In this document: positions 23,701 to 31,264 of the stretch, one piece after another
Position numbering within the stretch: the stretch's first letter is position 1
Layout: the number at the start of each line of letters is the position of its first letter
Assembly (NCBI GenBank): GCA_036362985.1
Contig: JAYGXS010000004.1
Coordinates: forward strand, 72,102,793 to 72,166,792
Length of the DNA stretch: 64,000 bases
Reading direction: 5' to 3'
DNA from: Ligula intestinalis
Lineage: Eukaryota; Platyhelminthes; Cestoda; Diphyllobothriidea; Diphyllobothriidae
The notes under the pieces: model-generated
Database searches by the model: none
What the model was told of the DNA's origin: nothing
The model's input: the letters and a program-made list of their open reading frames with translations, nothing else
Made by a program: the position numbers and the translations under genes

Positions 23701-25716
23701 CTCACCGCCAGAAAGGTCAGTGAAAGAGTCTGTTCTGGAACTAATGTACCCGTCCGACTCGAAATCGAACTCAAAACCCAACTGCTGGTAAGACCGACAG
23801 CGCTGACGACGAATGCTTTTTTGATAAACCTCGAGGCCATGTTTGATCTCTCTTGCCAAATCTGCTTGAGTTTTTGCCCTTTAAAAAGAACTGTATTAGT
23901 ACTGCAGGCCTACCAAAAAACGGTGACAGATGTACTTCAAATCAACTAAATCATCTATGCATATATGAAGTAACGAAGGATGCAAACTGGACACTTAACT
24001 ATTTACATATCTAATGATAGCTCAAACGGCTGCAGGAGTGGACAATCAAGTCCGACGTTAGTGCATTGAAACACGAACAAAAAAACTCACCTCGACTGGT
24101 AATCTGGATTGGGGTGTCGATCCCCACCAGGGTGCTTCATAAGCAAACGAGAAGATACTCCCGAAGTGCTTAAATAATCGCTGGAGGACTGAGCAAGCTT
24201 TTGAGGTGGACAGGGTGAAGCTTGAAGACTAGCAGATGTAGATTTTGAACGTGACTCCGGGATGGAAAGAGCAGCAGTTCCTTTACGCACATCACTTTCT
24301 AGATCCTCAGCGGATGCGTGCATAGTGTGCTTCTGCTCTCGGCCGCTCGCACGCTCAGGAACAATGACAACGAGATAATTAAGAAGTTCGTCCTCGTCAG
24401 CATCGCTCTGTTCCGAACAAGTTGAATGTAGACGCGATCGAGACTGAGCCTGCGAAAAGTTCGTAAGTCCTCCCTAGAGGAAGAAAAAATGCAAACTTAC
24501 CGAACGCTGGGAAGTGGATGGCTTGGGAGCCTCCTCGGGTCTTTCACATGAAGAACGGTTTCGGGTACGCTTCACACGACGTTCAACAGTCTGCCAAGTA
24601 TCTTCAGGTGGGGTAGACGAAACATTTTCGGTTTCCGGTTGTGGTACGGTTTGACAGTTATCTTGAACATTGCTGTTATTCCATTGGACAGTAACAGGTG
24701 ACAAAAAACTAGATTCATATGTTGGGGATAGATTAAGGTGTAAACCACCACTCCCATCATTATGAGTGGTGATAGGTTGTTCGGTGTATCCGGGTTGCTG
24801 AGCATGCGGCACTAGCATTTTGAATAAAATAATGTAAAAATATATTACTTTCAATCGGGAAAAAGAGAGGTTTGTGGATGTACGCATTTTTCCTACGTAT
24901 CTTGGACATATGTTCATCGAATTCCACGACATCGCTAGTGCCACACGCCTAAAATGTATGAACTATAAAAAATAGGTACGCACCTTAACAAGATCCTCTA
25001 GAGTGGTCCCCAACTGTCGCATACGTGGAAAATCCAAAACAACTTTGACCGGTACATAGCGATCATCCGTAATTTGACTCTGCAGATAACTGTCACGACC
25101 AAAGTTCCTGTCTCCGAAATAGTATTCCACCTGATATTTAATTCGTGCGAGACGCTCACCCTCGCAGATCAGACAACCAGGGGATCGGCAGCCACAGGTC
25201 TGCACACATCTTCCAAAATTTCTATAATGACTGACAATATTCGGATCTGTACGCATAAGAACATTAAACATATAGGGTCATTACTGAAGCCAGGCCTGGG
25301 AATTGTCACAGGAATTTCGAAGCCAGCATAATCTGGTCTAACGAACAGGCAAGGAGCACCACCACAATCATTGAATTCTGTGGTTATTTTTCTGGATTGA
25401 GGTTCGCTGACACCGTTTACCTTCCTCGACCGAGAAGCGTCATTGGCAACTGGCTCGTTGACGGCATGTTCCTTGGGCGGCGAACTAGTTTGGACTCCCG
25501 TTTCCTGAACAGGACCAGTATTTTCAGACTCTTCTAGCTTTGCTAAATCTTCTTCGTCTAAACGCTTCCATTTTCGCTTAGACTTAGACTTCACATGAAC
25601 CTACACGAATTAATAAATCAATTCTCATTAACCTTGGCTTTTGTCACTTCCTGAGCCGCAGACTGACCCAACTCGGGCCATTCGTCATCAGCAGTTTGTG
25701 ATAGAACTTCAAACAT
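7980..25716 (-). CDS. La-related protein 1 (LARP1), 11-exon gene
   Basis: LARP1 binds capped 5'TOP mRNAs and controls their stability and translation downstream of TOR in the cytoplasm. Exons (minus strand): 25716-25633, 25600-25285, 25246-24984, 24948-24849, 24811-24501, 24473-24091, 23878-23671, 22604-21829, 15396-14868, 11804-11652, 8705-7980. All junctions are GT-AG, phases agree throughout, and the sum is 3849 nt (1282 codons plus TGA). The start ATG at 25716 is preceded by an in-frame TAA. Landmarks in family order: an N-terminal DEWPELG motif, the La motif (about residues 166-245), a W-x-x-V-x-x-R block, KHPGGDR plus SRAK followed by a LARP1-type helix, a basic pre-DM15 segment, and DM15 (about 924-1036). 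Introns grow from about 30 nt at the 5' end to 6.4 kb. Intron 5 could be 51 rather than 27 nt (8 residues fewer). Confidence 0.93.
8706..11651 (-). other. LARP1 intron 10 (2946 nt)
   Basis: Bounded by donor AAC|GTAAGC at 11651 and the acceptor at 8706. It contains one SINE copy (about 11028-11160). ORFs at 9053-9448 (minus) and 9632-10063 (plus) have no recognisable motif. Nothing else is identified. Confidence 0.75.
11028..11160 (-). repeat. tRNA-SINE with hammerhead-like core, copy S1
   Basis: Minus-strand SINE: a tRNA-like head (ACGAGCTCGTGTCTCAATGG reads from 11150 leftwards), then a decayed hammerhead module at 11085-11041 with GACTGATAA and CCAGAAAT. CTGATGA has become CTGATAA, so this copy is probably inactive. 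Confidence 0.6.
11652..11804 (-). CDS. LARP1 exon 10, DM15 repeat C
   Basis: 51 codons, phase 0 on both sides. It starts [20 protein letters not shown], which is the last DM15 helical repeat, and ends EDFRKN before a GTAAGC donor. The conserved [12 protein letters not shown] and DPRL...LLKRY...IEDFR pattern is diagnostic for LARP1 DM15. Confidence 0.95.
11936..13196 (-). mobile_element. 5'-truncated RTE/SR2-like LINE (RTE-A copy 1)
   Basis: 3' part of the same element as at 50208-53710. It starts inside the RT palm ([18 protein letters not shown] region). The RT piece 13035-12727 has YADD within [10 protein letters not shown] and ends at an in-frame TGA. The thumb and C-terminal region 12687-11953 is open for 244 codons with [13 protein letters not shown]. 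In the PQG-equivalent box, GVRQGCPLSP has become [10 protein letters not shown]. 5' truncation is usual for LINE integration. It lies in LARP1 intron 9, sense to the gene. Confidence 0.85.
13197..13750 (-). pseudogene. RTE-B LINE 3' fragment, copy 1
   Basis: The minus strand encodes broken pieces of an RTE C-terminus: [20 protein letters not shown] (about 13655-13596) and [20 protein letters not shown]...IRDITEAG (13260-13350). A frameshift separates them. RTE-A copy 1 abuts its 3' end, so the truncated RTE-A appears to have landed in or next to the RTE-B tail. Confidence 0.7.
14380..14515 (-). repeat. tRNA-SINE with hammerhead-like core, copy S2
   Basis: Minus strand: a tRNA-like head with B-box (CCCGGGTTCGAGCCTCGG) at 14465-14440, then the hammerhead module at about 14420-14383 with GACTGGCT and CAGAAATGGCC. 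The catalytic box reads CTACTGACG instead of CTGATGACG, so it is decayed. The SINE body continues left to about 14270 (TCCTGGAGCTCACTATAGAG, reverse orientation). Confidence 0.6.
14580..14720 (+). repeat. tRNA-SINE with hammerhead-like core, copy S3
   Basis: Plus strand: a tRNA-like head at 14580-14640, then GACTGGCTGATAACGGCTAA at 14654, with GAAG in place of GAAA. Stem I (GACTGG with CTGGTC) still pairs. Both catalytic boxes are mutated. Confidence 0.6.
14868..15396 (-). CDS. LARP1 exon 9, pre-DM15 and DM15 repeats A-B
   Basis: Acceptor TCTCTTCTTTTAG, joined in phase 2 to exon 8 (AG|T gives Ser). A Ser/Ala-rich basic segment with KSRRRHAV is followed by [17 protein letters not shown] and [20 protein letters not shown], the first two DM15 helical repeats. 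The conserved Arg and Tyr of GYRYG are the type of residue used for cap recognition in human LARP1. It ends FRDFQ before GTAGAGC. Confidence 0.95.
15640..16100 (+). repeat. Dispersed repeat family C, copy 1
   Basis: Shares words such as CGGTGTCAAGACGAAGTCA, AAGGCCACATGACGGGGGAA and CAGGCAGCTAAACCACGACA with segments at about 17240-17700 and 46350-46700. It is non-coding and the family is unknown. Confidence 0.5.
16600..17260 (-). pseudogene. RTE-B LINE 3' fragment, copy 2
   Basis: The minus strand encodes [20 protein letters not shown] and [20 protein letters not shown] (17045-16806), then [15 protein letters not shown] in another frame. The 3' end TAGATCAGGCATGATCAAAG...AACAAATACAAG matches the other RTE-B tails. 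Stops and frameshifts make it inactive. Confidence 0.75.
17240..17890 (+). repeat. Dispersed repeat family C, copies 2 and 3
   Basis: Two adjacent partial units (about 17240-17510 and 17520-17890). Each carries CTAGGATCCCAGCTG and a CATAAAG(A/G)(T/C)CAC word, and the second extends into GCGCGTCAGATTGTTTATAGTG. They match 46290-46700. Non-coding. Confidence 0.5.
18000..18130 (-). repeat. tRNA-SINE with hammerhead-like core, copy S4
   Basis: Minus strand: intact CTGATGA (18035-18029), stem II nearly paired (GGCG...AAGCC), then AGAAACTGAC. The tRNA-like head lies at about 18125-18060. Stem III is changed relative to better copies. Confidence 0.6.
20158..20228. repeat. Long near-perfect hairpin
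   Basis: Arms of about 30 nt (AGAAGTAGAAGATGACT... and its complement ...AGTCATCTTCTACTTCT) flank a short loop around ATATT. The inner word GATCGC(A/T)GGGAC recurs at 59693-59707, next to the second type 2 hammerhead motif, and the left flank GTTCCAGGAAG recurs at 4444 near the first. It looks like a head-to-head junction of two ends of that same element. Confidence 0.7.
20430..21760 (+). repeat. Imperfect direct repeats, related to 48.4 kb
   Basis: The segment 20445-20575 (CATCATAATGAAACCTACTGG, TGGTGCACCAATTTTCGTA) is repeated in parts at 21300-21360 and 21545-21640. The segment 20885-21065 (CTAATCCATATTCG...TTTGGCCAAAGCAA) matches 48400-48560. ORFs of about 100 codons here (20430-20735, 20911-21234) are not conserved between copies. 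Confidence 0.55.
21829..22604 (-). CDS. LARP1 exon 8
   Basis: Acceptor TTATCTTTTAG. It starts [13 protein letters not shown], corresponding to the ISKEQFENL-type helix of LARP1 proteins, then a Pro/Ala-rich linker, then [19 protein letters not shown] and [12 protein letters not shown], the conserved FYP...VG(W/F) block just upstream of DM15. 258 codons, phase 2 end (MAR codon split). Confidence 0.92.
22685..22740 (-). repeat. tRNA-SINE fragment with hammerhead-like core, copy S5
   Basis: Within LARP1 intron 7 (22605-23670). Minus strand GACTGG, intact CTGATGA (22723-22717), AGGCTAATAAGTCA stem II region, GAAA, then ATGACTTG. The core is retained and stem III is altered. The tRNA head is not evident. 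Confidence 0.55.
22820..23045 (-). repeat. tRNA-SINE with best-preserved hammerhead core, copy S6
   Basis: Minus strand: a tRNA-like head (about 23035-22965), then the ribozyme-like module 22945-22901: GACTGG, CTGATGA (22939-22933), a stem-loop, GAAA (22918-22915), TGGCCAT and CCGGCC. Stem III (ATGG/CCAT) pairs fully and stem I pairs in five of six positions. The body runs to about 22820 with the CTGGAGCTC word shared with S2. Located in LARP1 intron 7. Confidence 0.7.
22901..22945 (-). ncRNA. Hammerhead-ribozyme-like motif in SINE S6
   Basis: The core order is that of a type I hammerhead: stem I strand, CTGATGA, stem II hairpin, GAAA, stem III, a U-H pair and the other stem I strand. The predicted cut site follows ...CCATT. 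Stem II is the weakest part here (GTCT against AGCC). Other copies have GGCT/AGCC, which pairs fully. Cleavage is predicted, not shown. Confidence 0.55.
23195..23260 (-). repeat. tRNA-SINE fragment, copy S7
   Basis: Minus strand GGCTGATGTCGGGTAATAAG followed by TCAGACATG, a decayed hammerhead module. The adjoining body (AGAATATAATGAAGTGGATC, plus strand at about 23155) matches the 3' part of other copies. In LARP1 intron 7. Confidence 0.5.
23671..23878 (-). CDS. LARP1 exon 7
   Basis: The acceptor TTCTTTTTAAAG is preceded by a branch-like TACTAAT. The split codon AG|G gives Arg, so the junction reads [20 protein letters not shown], matching the SRAK...LAK.INDGL helix of LARP1. It ends EQKANK at GTAACCC. 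Confidence 0.93.
24091..24473 (-). CDS. LARP1 exon 6
   Basis: Acidic [15 protein letters not shown], then Ser-rich sequence, then [18 protein letters not shown]. The HPGGDR motif is a LARP1 signature. Donor CGAG|GTGAGT. The upstream acceptor is either CCTCTAG (exon start 24473, 27-nt intron) or TTTTCGCAG (exon start 24449, 51-nt intron); both keep frame and differ by eight residues. Confidence 0.9.
24501..24811 (-). CDS. LARP1 exon 5
   Basis: Acceptor AAAATGCTAG. The Met codon is split A|TG across intron 4. The exon encodes a Pro/Thr/Ser-rich linker ending [16 protein letters not shown], equivalent to the EPWIEVKKR block C-terminal to the La motif in LARP1. Donor CG|GTAAGT. Confidence 0.92.
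24849..24948 (-). CDS. LARP1 exon 4, end of La motif
   Basis: 33 codons plus one base. [20 protein letters not shown] completes the La motif (the LK.S..VE...E...R pattern). It is flanked by a 35-nt and a 37-nt intron. Confidence 0.92.
24984..25246 (-). CDS. LARP1 exon 3, La motif core
   Basis: Encodes [20 protein letters not shown] (La-motif helix with the conserved Q, YY and F) and [16 protein letters not shown] cysteine-rich stretch lies just upstream (residues about 147-161, pattern C-x3-C-x-C-x4-C-x2-C), which I do not know from other LARP1 proteins. The acceptor TTCTTATGCGTACAG was chosen because it is the only one in this stretch that restores frame with exon 2. Confidence 0.9.
25285..25600 (-). 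CDS. LARP1 exon 2
   Basis: Starts [20 protein letters not shown], which parallels the KQKWVPL segment of LARP1, then acidic and polar sequence, then [20 protein letters not shown]. Introns on both sides are very short (32 nt upstream, 38 nt downstream). Confidence 0.88.
25633..25716 (-). CDS. LARP1 exon 1 with start codon
   Basis: 28 codons: [18 protein letters not shown]... . The DEWPELG motif is the usual N-terminal LARP1 signature. An in-frame TAA lies two codons upstream of the ATG, which fixes this as the first possible start in the exon. Confidence 0.88.
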
Positions 25717-25924
25717 TAATTATTGTTTATAAAAGCAATAACTAGACATTAAACGAACAGGAAAACCGCAAGACAGGTTCACCACGTGCGCTCAGCGTCA
25801 CGTCCGCGAGACCAAATAAGGTCACAACTGGAGCGTTAAAACATCAAATCCGAATACAAAGAACCTGCATCTAATAGGTCTTCCCCCAGGACCAGGACTA
25901 GGTAGTGGTGGTTTAAATGAAAAT
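25717..25924. promoter_or_regulatory. Compact divergent intergenic region (putative bidirectional promoter)
   Basis: Only 208 nt separate the LARP1 ATG (minus) from the ATG of a plus-strand small ORF. It contains a CACGTG E-box at 25783-25788 and a locally CpG-rich stretch (CGTCACGTCCGCGAG at about 25796-25810). No TATA box in good position is evident. Promoter function is inferred from position only. Confidence 0.4.
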
Positions 25925-26119
25925 ATGTCTGAAGCAGGTCAGGAATTCGAGAGCCAGGGGCAGTATTTCAAGCTGCGAACACAATTTAGGCAACCGGATC
26001 CGGGATTGACACTAAACGAGTATTTAGCCAACATCCAGAAGAATCATGGATATCATAGTGCTTTGCCGAGAGATGACGCTCATTTGAAAAACGACCAAAT
26101 ACATAGAAGAAATAGTTAA
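25925..26119 (+). CDS. Small ORF of unknown function, divergent from LARP1
   Basis: 64 codons: MSEAGQEFESQGQYFKLRTQ...TLNEYLANIQKNHG... ending NS-TAA. The frame stays open upstream to about 25820 with a Gly/Pro-rich stretch (LPPGPGLGSGG) and has a possible acceptor at CATCTAATAG, so it could be an exon of a larger gene. The composition looks protein-like, but I recognise no domain. There is no other convincing exon to the right. Confidence 0.35.
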   Translation: MSEAGQEFESQGQYFKLRTQFRQPDPGLTLNEYLANIQKNHGYHSALPRDDAHLKNDQIHRRNS

Positions 26120-26639
26120 CCTATGAACAGTTGGTAATATGACAGCCGACACAACTAACCACAAACGATATGTGCAAAAAAGCAAAAATCAAGTTAAAAT
26201 ATTGAAGGGTCCAGTGAAGAAAACTCAAATTGGACATTCTGAGCAGAAGAAATTCAGGCGCTTTCTCTGGTTTAAATTCCACAATCTTTAAACCTTGAAA
26301 GATTTAGCTGAAATGTTGACTCCGTTCACTCTATATGAACGCAGCGACTTTGTTTCAGTAGATGCGTTATAAGTGTGGTCATCAGACGCACAGGTGGACA
26401 TCATCTTTATTCTCAAAACTTCGTTACAGGTCGATATGATGGATGCTGAAATTTTACTCGGTGAGTAACAGATGGTTCGTTGGGAACGGCTACACACAAC
26501 ATAAGGAGGAATAGAAGGGACTTCATCGCATCGGAATGTATAATTAGATATTTCCATGAAGTAAAAGCATTGTGACTAAAACTGAAATCGCGTGGTGCAC
26601 CAGCCCTACGTTTTCTGACTACTTTCAGACTGCTTGAAA

Positions 26640-28310
26640 AGCTCCATATGCTGGCGAGGCCAAACTTTTGGTCATTGAAAAATTACCCAAAACGATGGCA
26701 AACTGATAGCTGGGGATTTAAATGCAACGATGATCTACTGGAGCCAATTGTCAGTAAACGGGTCACGCATTTTTTTTATTCCAGACTCTTAACATTGATA
26801 ACTGATATAATTTATTTTGCGGAATGTGACATTTATAGCCAGAACCAAATTGGTGCAAACACCAAAATATCGGGACTCATTATGTTAGGGGAACCTATTG
26901 ATACTTGCGAATTTTGTTCCTTAACACCCGGAGCTCAGCTGAGAGAGAGAGACACCATGTTCAGGTGGATGAGCGAAGAGGGAGTGAGTCTTATGCTTCG
27001 AAAAGTCTACTGTTACCTAAAAATATCTTGCTCAGAAGTCGCCATCACCCGTTTGGAGCATATTGTGGACATTATAGAAATTGATAGGCAAACAGTCATG
27101 TGCAGAACCAGGGGTAATAAACTACTCACAAACGAATTTGGGCGCTCGATGGACATAAACGTTTTACAAATGAATTGACAGACTTACAATGGTTACATAT
27201 CTCCTGTGAACCCAAAATCTGCCGTCATAATGGTGTAATAGGGCGTAATATGTCTGTGTCTGCTGGTCTGCATCATAAACTGCGAGTGGTATTCAACACC
27301 TTAGGCGGCAGTCTTAAGCCGGCGAAACGCATGCTTCTGAGACAAGGTCAAAATCTTACGGCATGTCATTTTTGTGTCCGGGACCGAGATCGAAAACAAT
27401 AATGAGTTCTTGGTTATATAAGAGCACGTCCTTCACCGGAATGTACAGCTCCACGTCTTGTATTCTGTCGCTCTGGCAAAAGGCGATTTCGAATGCAAAG
27501 TTAATCCTCCTAACTCATCATCAGATGATGATGCAAATGTTTTATGAAACAGTTAAATTGATTTCGAGGTCCGCATTCGAAGTTAAACTTGTCGCTGGAG
27601 ATTTAATTTTCTCTAATTGGGTACCCGCTTTCAAATGTGGAAGAACAAAATGACCTCGGTGTTCTAATAAATTACTCGCTTAAACCATCTTCACAGTGTG
27701 TAAAGGCAGCTAAACACGCGACACAGGTGCTGCTTGCGATTAGGCGGGGATTCGTCAACATCGACCAGGAGCTCTTCGGGAAATTCTACGGAGCGTTTGT
27801 ACGGTCCCACTTGGAGTGTGCCATCCAGGCCTAGCGTCCGTGGTTCAAGAAGGATTGCATTTACCTGGAACGAGTGCAGGCGAGCGCTACGAAGATGGTC
27901 AAGAATCTTGGCCATCTGCCTTATGAAGACAGACTGACCGAACTTGATCTTTTTCCTCTCAATTATAGGCAACTCCACGGTGACCTCATACAAACCTACC
28001 ATATTGTTAGAGGCCGTGAATGCGCCTTGGCATTTGATGATTTCTTTTAATTGGCTCAGACTGTTCATCTGCGGGGTCATCCCTTTAAACTACAGAGAAA
28101 GCCGGCCCATATCGACGTTCGAAGGAATCCCTTCTCTCAGAAGGTCATCGGAGCGTGGAACGGACTCCCTGACGAGGTGGTCCTCTCAGATACTGTTAAC
28201 ATTTTTAGGCACAAACTTGATTCTCATTTGCTGAGAAACTGTGACAGATATAATGAACACAGTGTCGGTAGCAGCACTTTGCAACTGGCTCACAGTTATC
28301 GCTGATGTTA
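26640..28310 (+). pseudogene. Decayed non-LTR retrotransposon (CR1-like)
   Basis: Near 26700 one frame reads LIAGDLNA, the endonuclease GDFNA motif. At 27655-28250, with one or two stops, the C-terminal region of a LINE reverse transcriptase is clear: DLGVLINYSLKPSSQCVKAA, FVRSHLECAIQA-stop-[23 protein letters not shown] and FSQKVIGAWNGLPDEVV. Most of the RT core is missing or unreadable. ORF 26648-27178 is an out-of-frame shadow of it. Confidence 0.75.
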
Positions 28311-30001
28311 AGCCTACATTCGTATTATGTACTATTGTTACGGTGGACACATTTTGCGATTTTGGGTCATGAATAGGGAGCTCAAGGGCGAAAGCCTTCT
28401 TCCCTTAATAAAGTGACTTAAAGTGAGTTTGACAGACAACAGCCAAATGCTCAGGAGCTGATATGGATGAAACCATCGGACAATATTAACGTGATATGGA
28501 TAAAGCTATACATTCATTAAAGTACGAAATAGGGGTTTTGAAGGTACGGATGATCAAAATGGTCTGTGAATAAGCAAGAGGAGCAGTATATTCGTCATAC
28601 TCTCATTATTCATCCGAATATACCCATTTAGGCCATCCAAAGGTAGGATCTGCCGGTTTCTTTAACAAGCATAAGTTGGGATATGATAGAGTAATGCAAC
28701 CTTCACGCAATACAAAACGCCAATCAAGCTGCTTTTAGGTAGGAACACCGATGATGGAACGTTTTCTATTTACTTAAGCACAAGAAGCACTCATAAAGAA
28801 TGGGCATATCATTCTGTGAAGGGATCTTATTTTTTTAGAAAAGCCTAGGATTTAGACGCAAACGGCCCAAAAGAACACACCACGTCGACTAGGATCCTAA
28901 AAATCTGTCATCGGTTGGTGGTTTGGATGACGAGCACATTCGGAGAACGGTCAGGCTGACGATCGGTGAGGGACAAGATCTCACCAAGGTGTTCATCGAT
29001 ATTGCGAAGGATGTCTTCGGCCACGGCCGAGAAGTCGGGAAAAATGTAGATGTTTGCGAGAGATCGATAATTATTCACAAACCGACATTAACGCATGTAC
29101 GAACCCTCACAAAAGGAGGCGTCCCGCTGCGCAAATTTTTTCCGCAGACGCTGTTAGACGGGTTGAAAGCCCCGCCTGCAGCCCCACCGCAGACGGGGCC
29201 AAAGCCCCAGCTTGCCCCGCCTGCCCTCGGAATTTAAATGGGGCCAGGTGGGGCTGCTGCTGAGAGGGGCTCTTGCAGCTGTGACACACGGGTGCATTCG
29301 AGTGGAAATGGATGAAGAGAGGAGGACGATAAGCATTCTTGGAGAATGGATTTGACGGCCAAGCGGAGGCGGAATCCTAGTTTAAGTCCCAGAAATGGTT
29401 TAAATAAGTTAATTTTTGTGCAGCAAAATAACGCACCATTAGTAAACGCATATATTGACTTAAATTTCTTACTCATTTATATTTTATTGGGTGTGGCAAA
29501 TTCGGACATTATATGGTCTAATATTCCTGAAAAAGTTTGGCAGTTAGAAGGTCGTCTACTTCAAATTACCGGAGGTCTAAATTATCGTTCTGGAATTAGA
29601 TTTGTATAGTTCGTGCCAAGAAGTGCCGCGCATACCCTCAATTCATATGCGCAACGACTTTACGTTAGATTGTTTTATTTGGTTTACTTAAATTATCTGT
29701 ATTTATTTTCAGTTTACACTCTATTCTTCGGTTCATTGCTATGCTTACTATTTTAATTTTAGTTTTATATTCTTCAGTTAAGTGAGTTAAGCTTACTTTA
29801 GATTACGATTTTTAGTTAGTTTACTTTAGGTTTTGTTAGTTATTTTTTTAATTTATTCATCCCCCAATATTTGCATAAGTGCACATTTTAATTATGGCAC
29901 GCTTTTTTATTGACAAACATTAAGTTATTTATTTAATGGTATCCGTGTTTCCTACTTTTATAAACTTTATTTTTATTTCCTTCTCTTTCTATTGCCTAGA
30001 T
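28311..30001. other. Unannotated spacer
   Basis: ORF 28923-29237 (104 codons) ends in a Pro/Ala-rich stretch (APPAAPPQTGPKPQLAPP) and has no known domain. 29600-30000 is AT-rich. No element boundaries are seen, apart from the hAT target-site copy at 29994-30001. Confidence 0.45.
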
Positions 30002-30166
30002 CAGGGGTCGGCAACCTTTTCGATTCAGAGAGCCAAGAAAGAAAATATTTGGAAATATATCTCAGAAAAAGCCATATAGTATATTTTAAAATGAAATTCC
30101 ATTAAATGCCAGTATAACAAGCCTCTGCATTTATTCTTTTAAGTAATGTTCTTAAATTACTCATTG

Positions 30167-30613
30167 CTAATGTGACTTCTGGCGTTCCATGGATTCGCTG
30201 AGGGTTTTACAGTCTGGTCGGTAGTTGGTGAGGTTAAGTTTCATGCAAGCGCTGAGGTTTTCATCCGTTAGACGTGATCTTATTGTGAACTTGATGTGCC
30301 TAAGATGTGAGAATGACTGTTCACATGTATACGCAGATCCAAATAAGGTTAATACAGCAAAACTCACAAGATGCAGTGTTTGGTATGTGACCGGAAGCGT
30401 GTTCCAAGTTTGGATTATCAGCTTGTCTTTGTTCGGAAGATCATCAAAAAGTTTAGTGGCTACATCCAGCATAAACGTTTTAGCAAACTCGCCATCTGTG
30501 AATGGTTTTCTGTTCCTAAATATTGCTAAAGATTCAGCAAAGCTAGCGGAGTTATAGTCACCTTGCTGGATCCATACGCGAAGTTGCTTCTGGCTGGTTT
30601 GCATCCTGCTCAT
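30167..30613 (-). pseudogene. Internally deleted hAT transposase ORF
   Basis: 148 codons, no stop inside. The first about 60 residues (RVWIQQGDYNSASFAESL, FTDGEFAKTF) belong to the N-terminal region of GTF2IRD2/ZBED-type hAT transposases. From about LIIQTWNTLPVTYQTL on it is the C-terminal dimerisation domain (FGSAYTCEQSFSHLRHIK, SRLTDENLSACMKL). The catalytic middle, some hundreds of residues, is missing but the frame is kept. It cannot catalyse transposition; a dominant-negative role is possible but unproven. Confidence 0.85.
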
Positions 30614-30929
30614 TAGCTCTTGGCATGCTTTCTTTCGGCTATCTCCCGCAGGGTATTTTGATGCAAACGTACCATGGTGTGTGTTCGTTCTCCAAGACTC
30701 GCTGTTCCAAAGTCATGTGTTGCCACAAAAAAGCTGTTCCAATGCTCTCTTGAAATGACACCCCCGTCCCCGAGACTCGACCTCGCAGCTGCATCTGGGA
30801 AACCGGCAACAGCCGCACAAGCGTCTCCCTCTCCACCCCTCAACCGATGCAGCAAAGATCTCTGCAGGCGACATCTCCTCAGGCAATTGCAAGACACCAA
30901 TAACAGAACAATTGAACCGGCTCTACAAT

Positions 30930-31165
30930 CCTACTGAATCGGCTGCCACCACTTTCCCACGCTGTCTCAGGTCTGGCTGGGCGCAATCAACACTAGCCCT
31001 GGCTTCGCCGGTGGCCACTGCCACCTGGGACAGCAATTGGGAGTTCTGTACACGACAAATCACTCCTTCTGGTGACTTGTGTCTTTTAACTTCCAACCTG
31101 GGATTTGACCTGATTATTATAGTGATCCGAGTACAACCCACTACTAAGACCCCTAAAGAGTAACC
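30930..31165 (-). repeat. Dispersed repeat family E, copy 2 (inside hAT)
   Basis: Reverse-complement match to 2280-2475, with GAGTTCTGTACACGACAAAT, CACTCCTTCTGGTGACTTGT and CCAACCTGGGATTTGACCTG on the plus strand. It lies within the hAT element, so it inserted after the hAT or was carried with it. Confidence 0.6.
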
Positions 31166-31264
31166 AAAATCATGAAATTTGAAGTTTCTGAAAGAGCCAT
31201 ACGCGATCATCAAAAGAGCCATATATGGCTCGCGAGCCATGGGTTGCCGACCCCGGGCCTAGAC

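Larger units (their letters stand above)
30002..31256 (-). mobile_element. hAT-family DNA transposon, deletion derivative
   Basis: Terminal inverted repeats start CAGGGGTCGGCAACC on the left and end GGTTGCCGACCCCGG on the right, followed inward by AGAGCCA-type subterminal words. They are flanked by 8-bp target-site copies GCCTAGAT (29994-30001) and GCCTAGAC (31257-31264), one mismatch. Length 1255 bp, against several kb for autonomous relatives. It encodes a shortened transposase and carries an internal repeat E insertion. Confidence 0.9.

Noticed and set aside
26648..27178. 176-codon ORF as a host gene
   Set aside because: Another frame shows the LINE endonuclease word LIAGDLNA at the same place and a LINE RT tail follows, so the ORF is a shadow in a decayed element.
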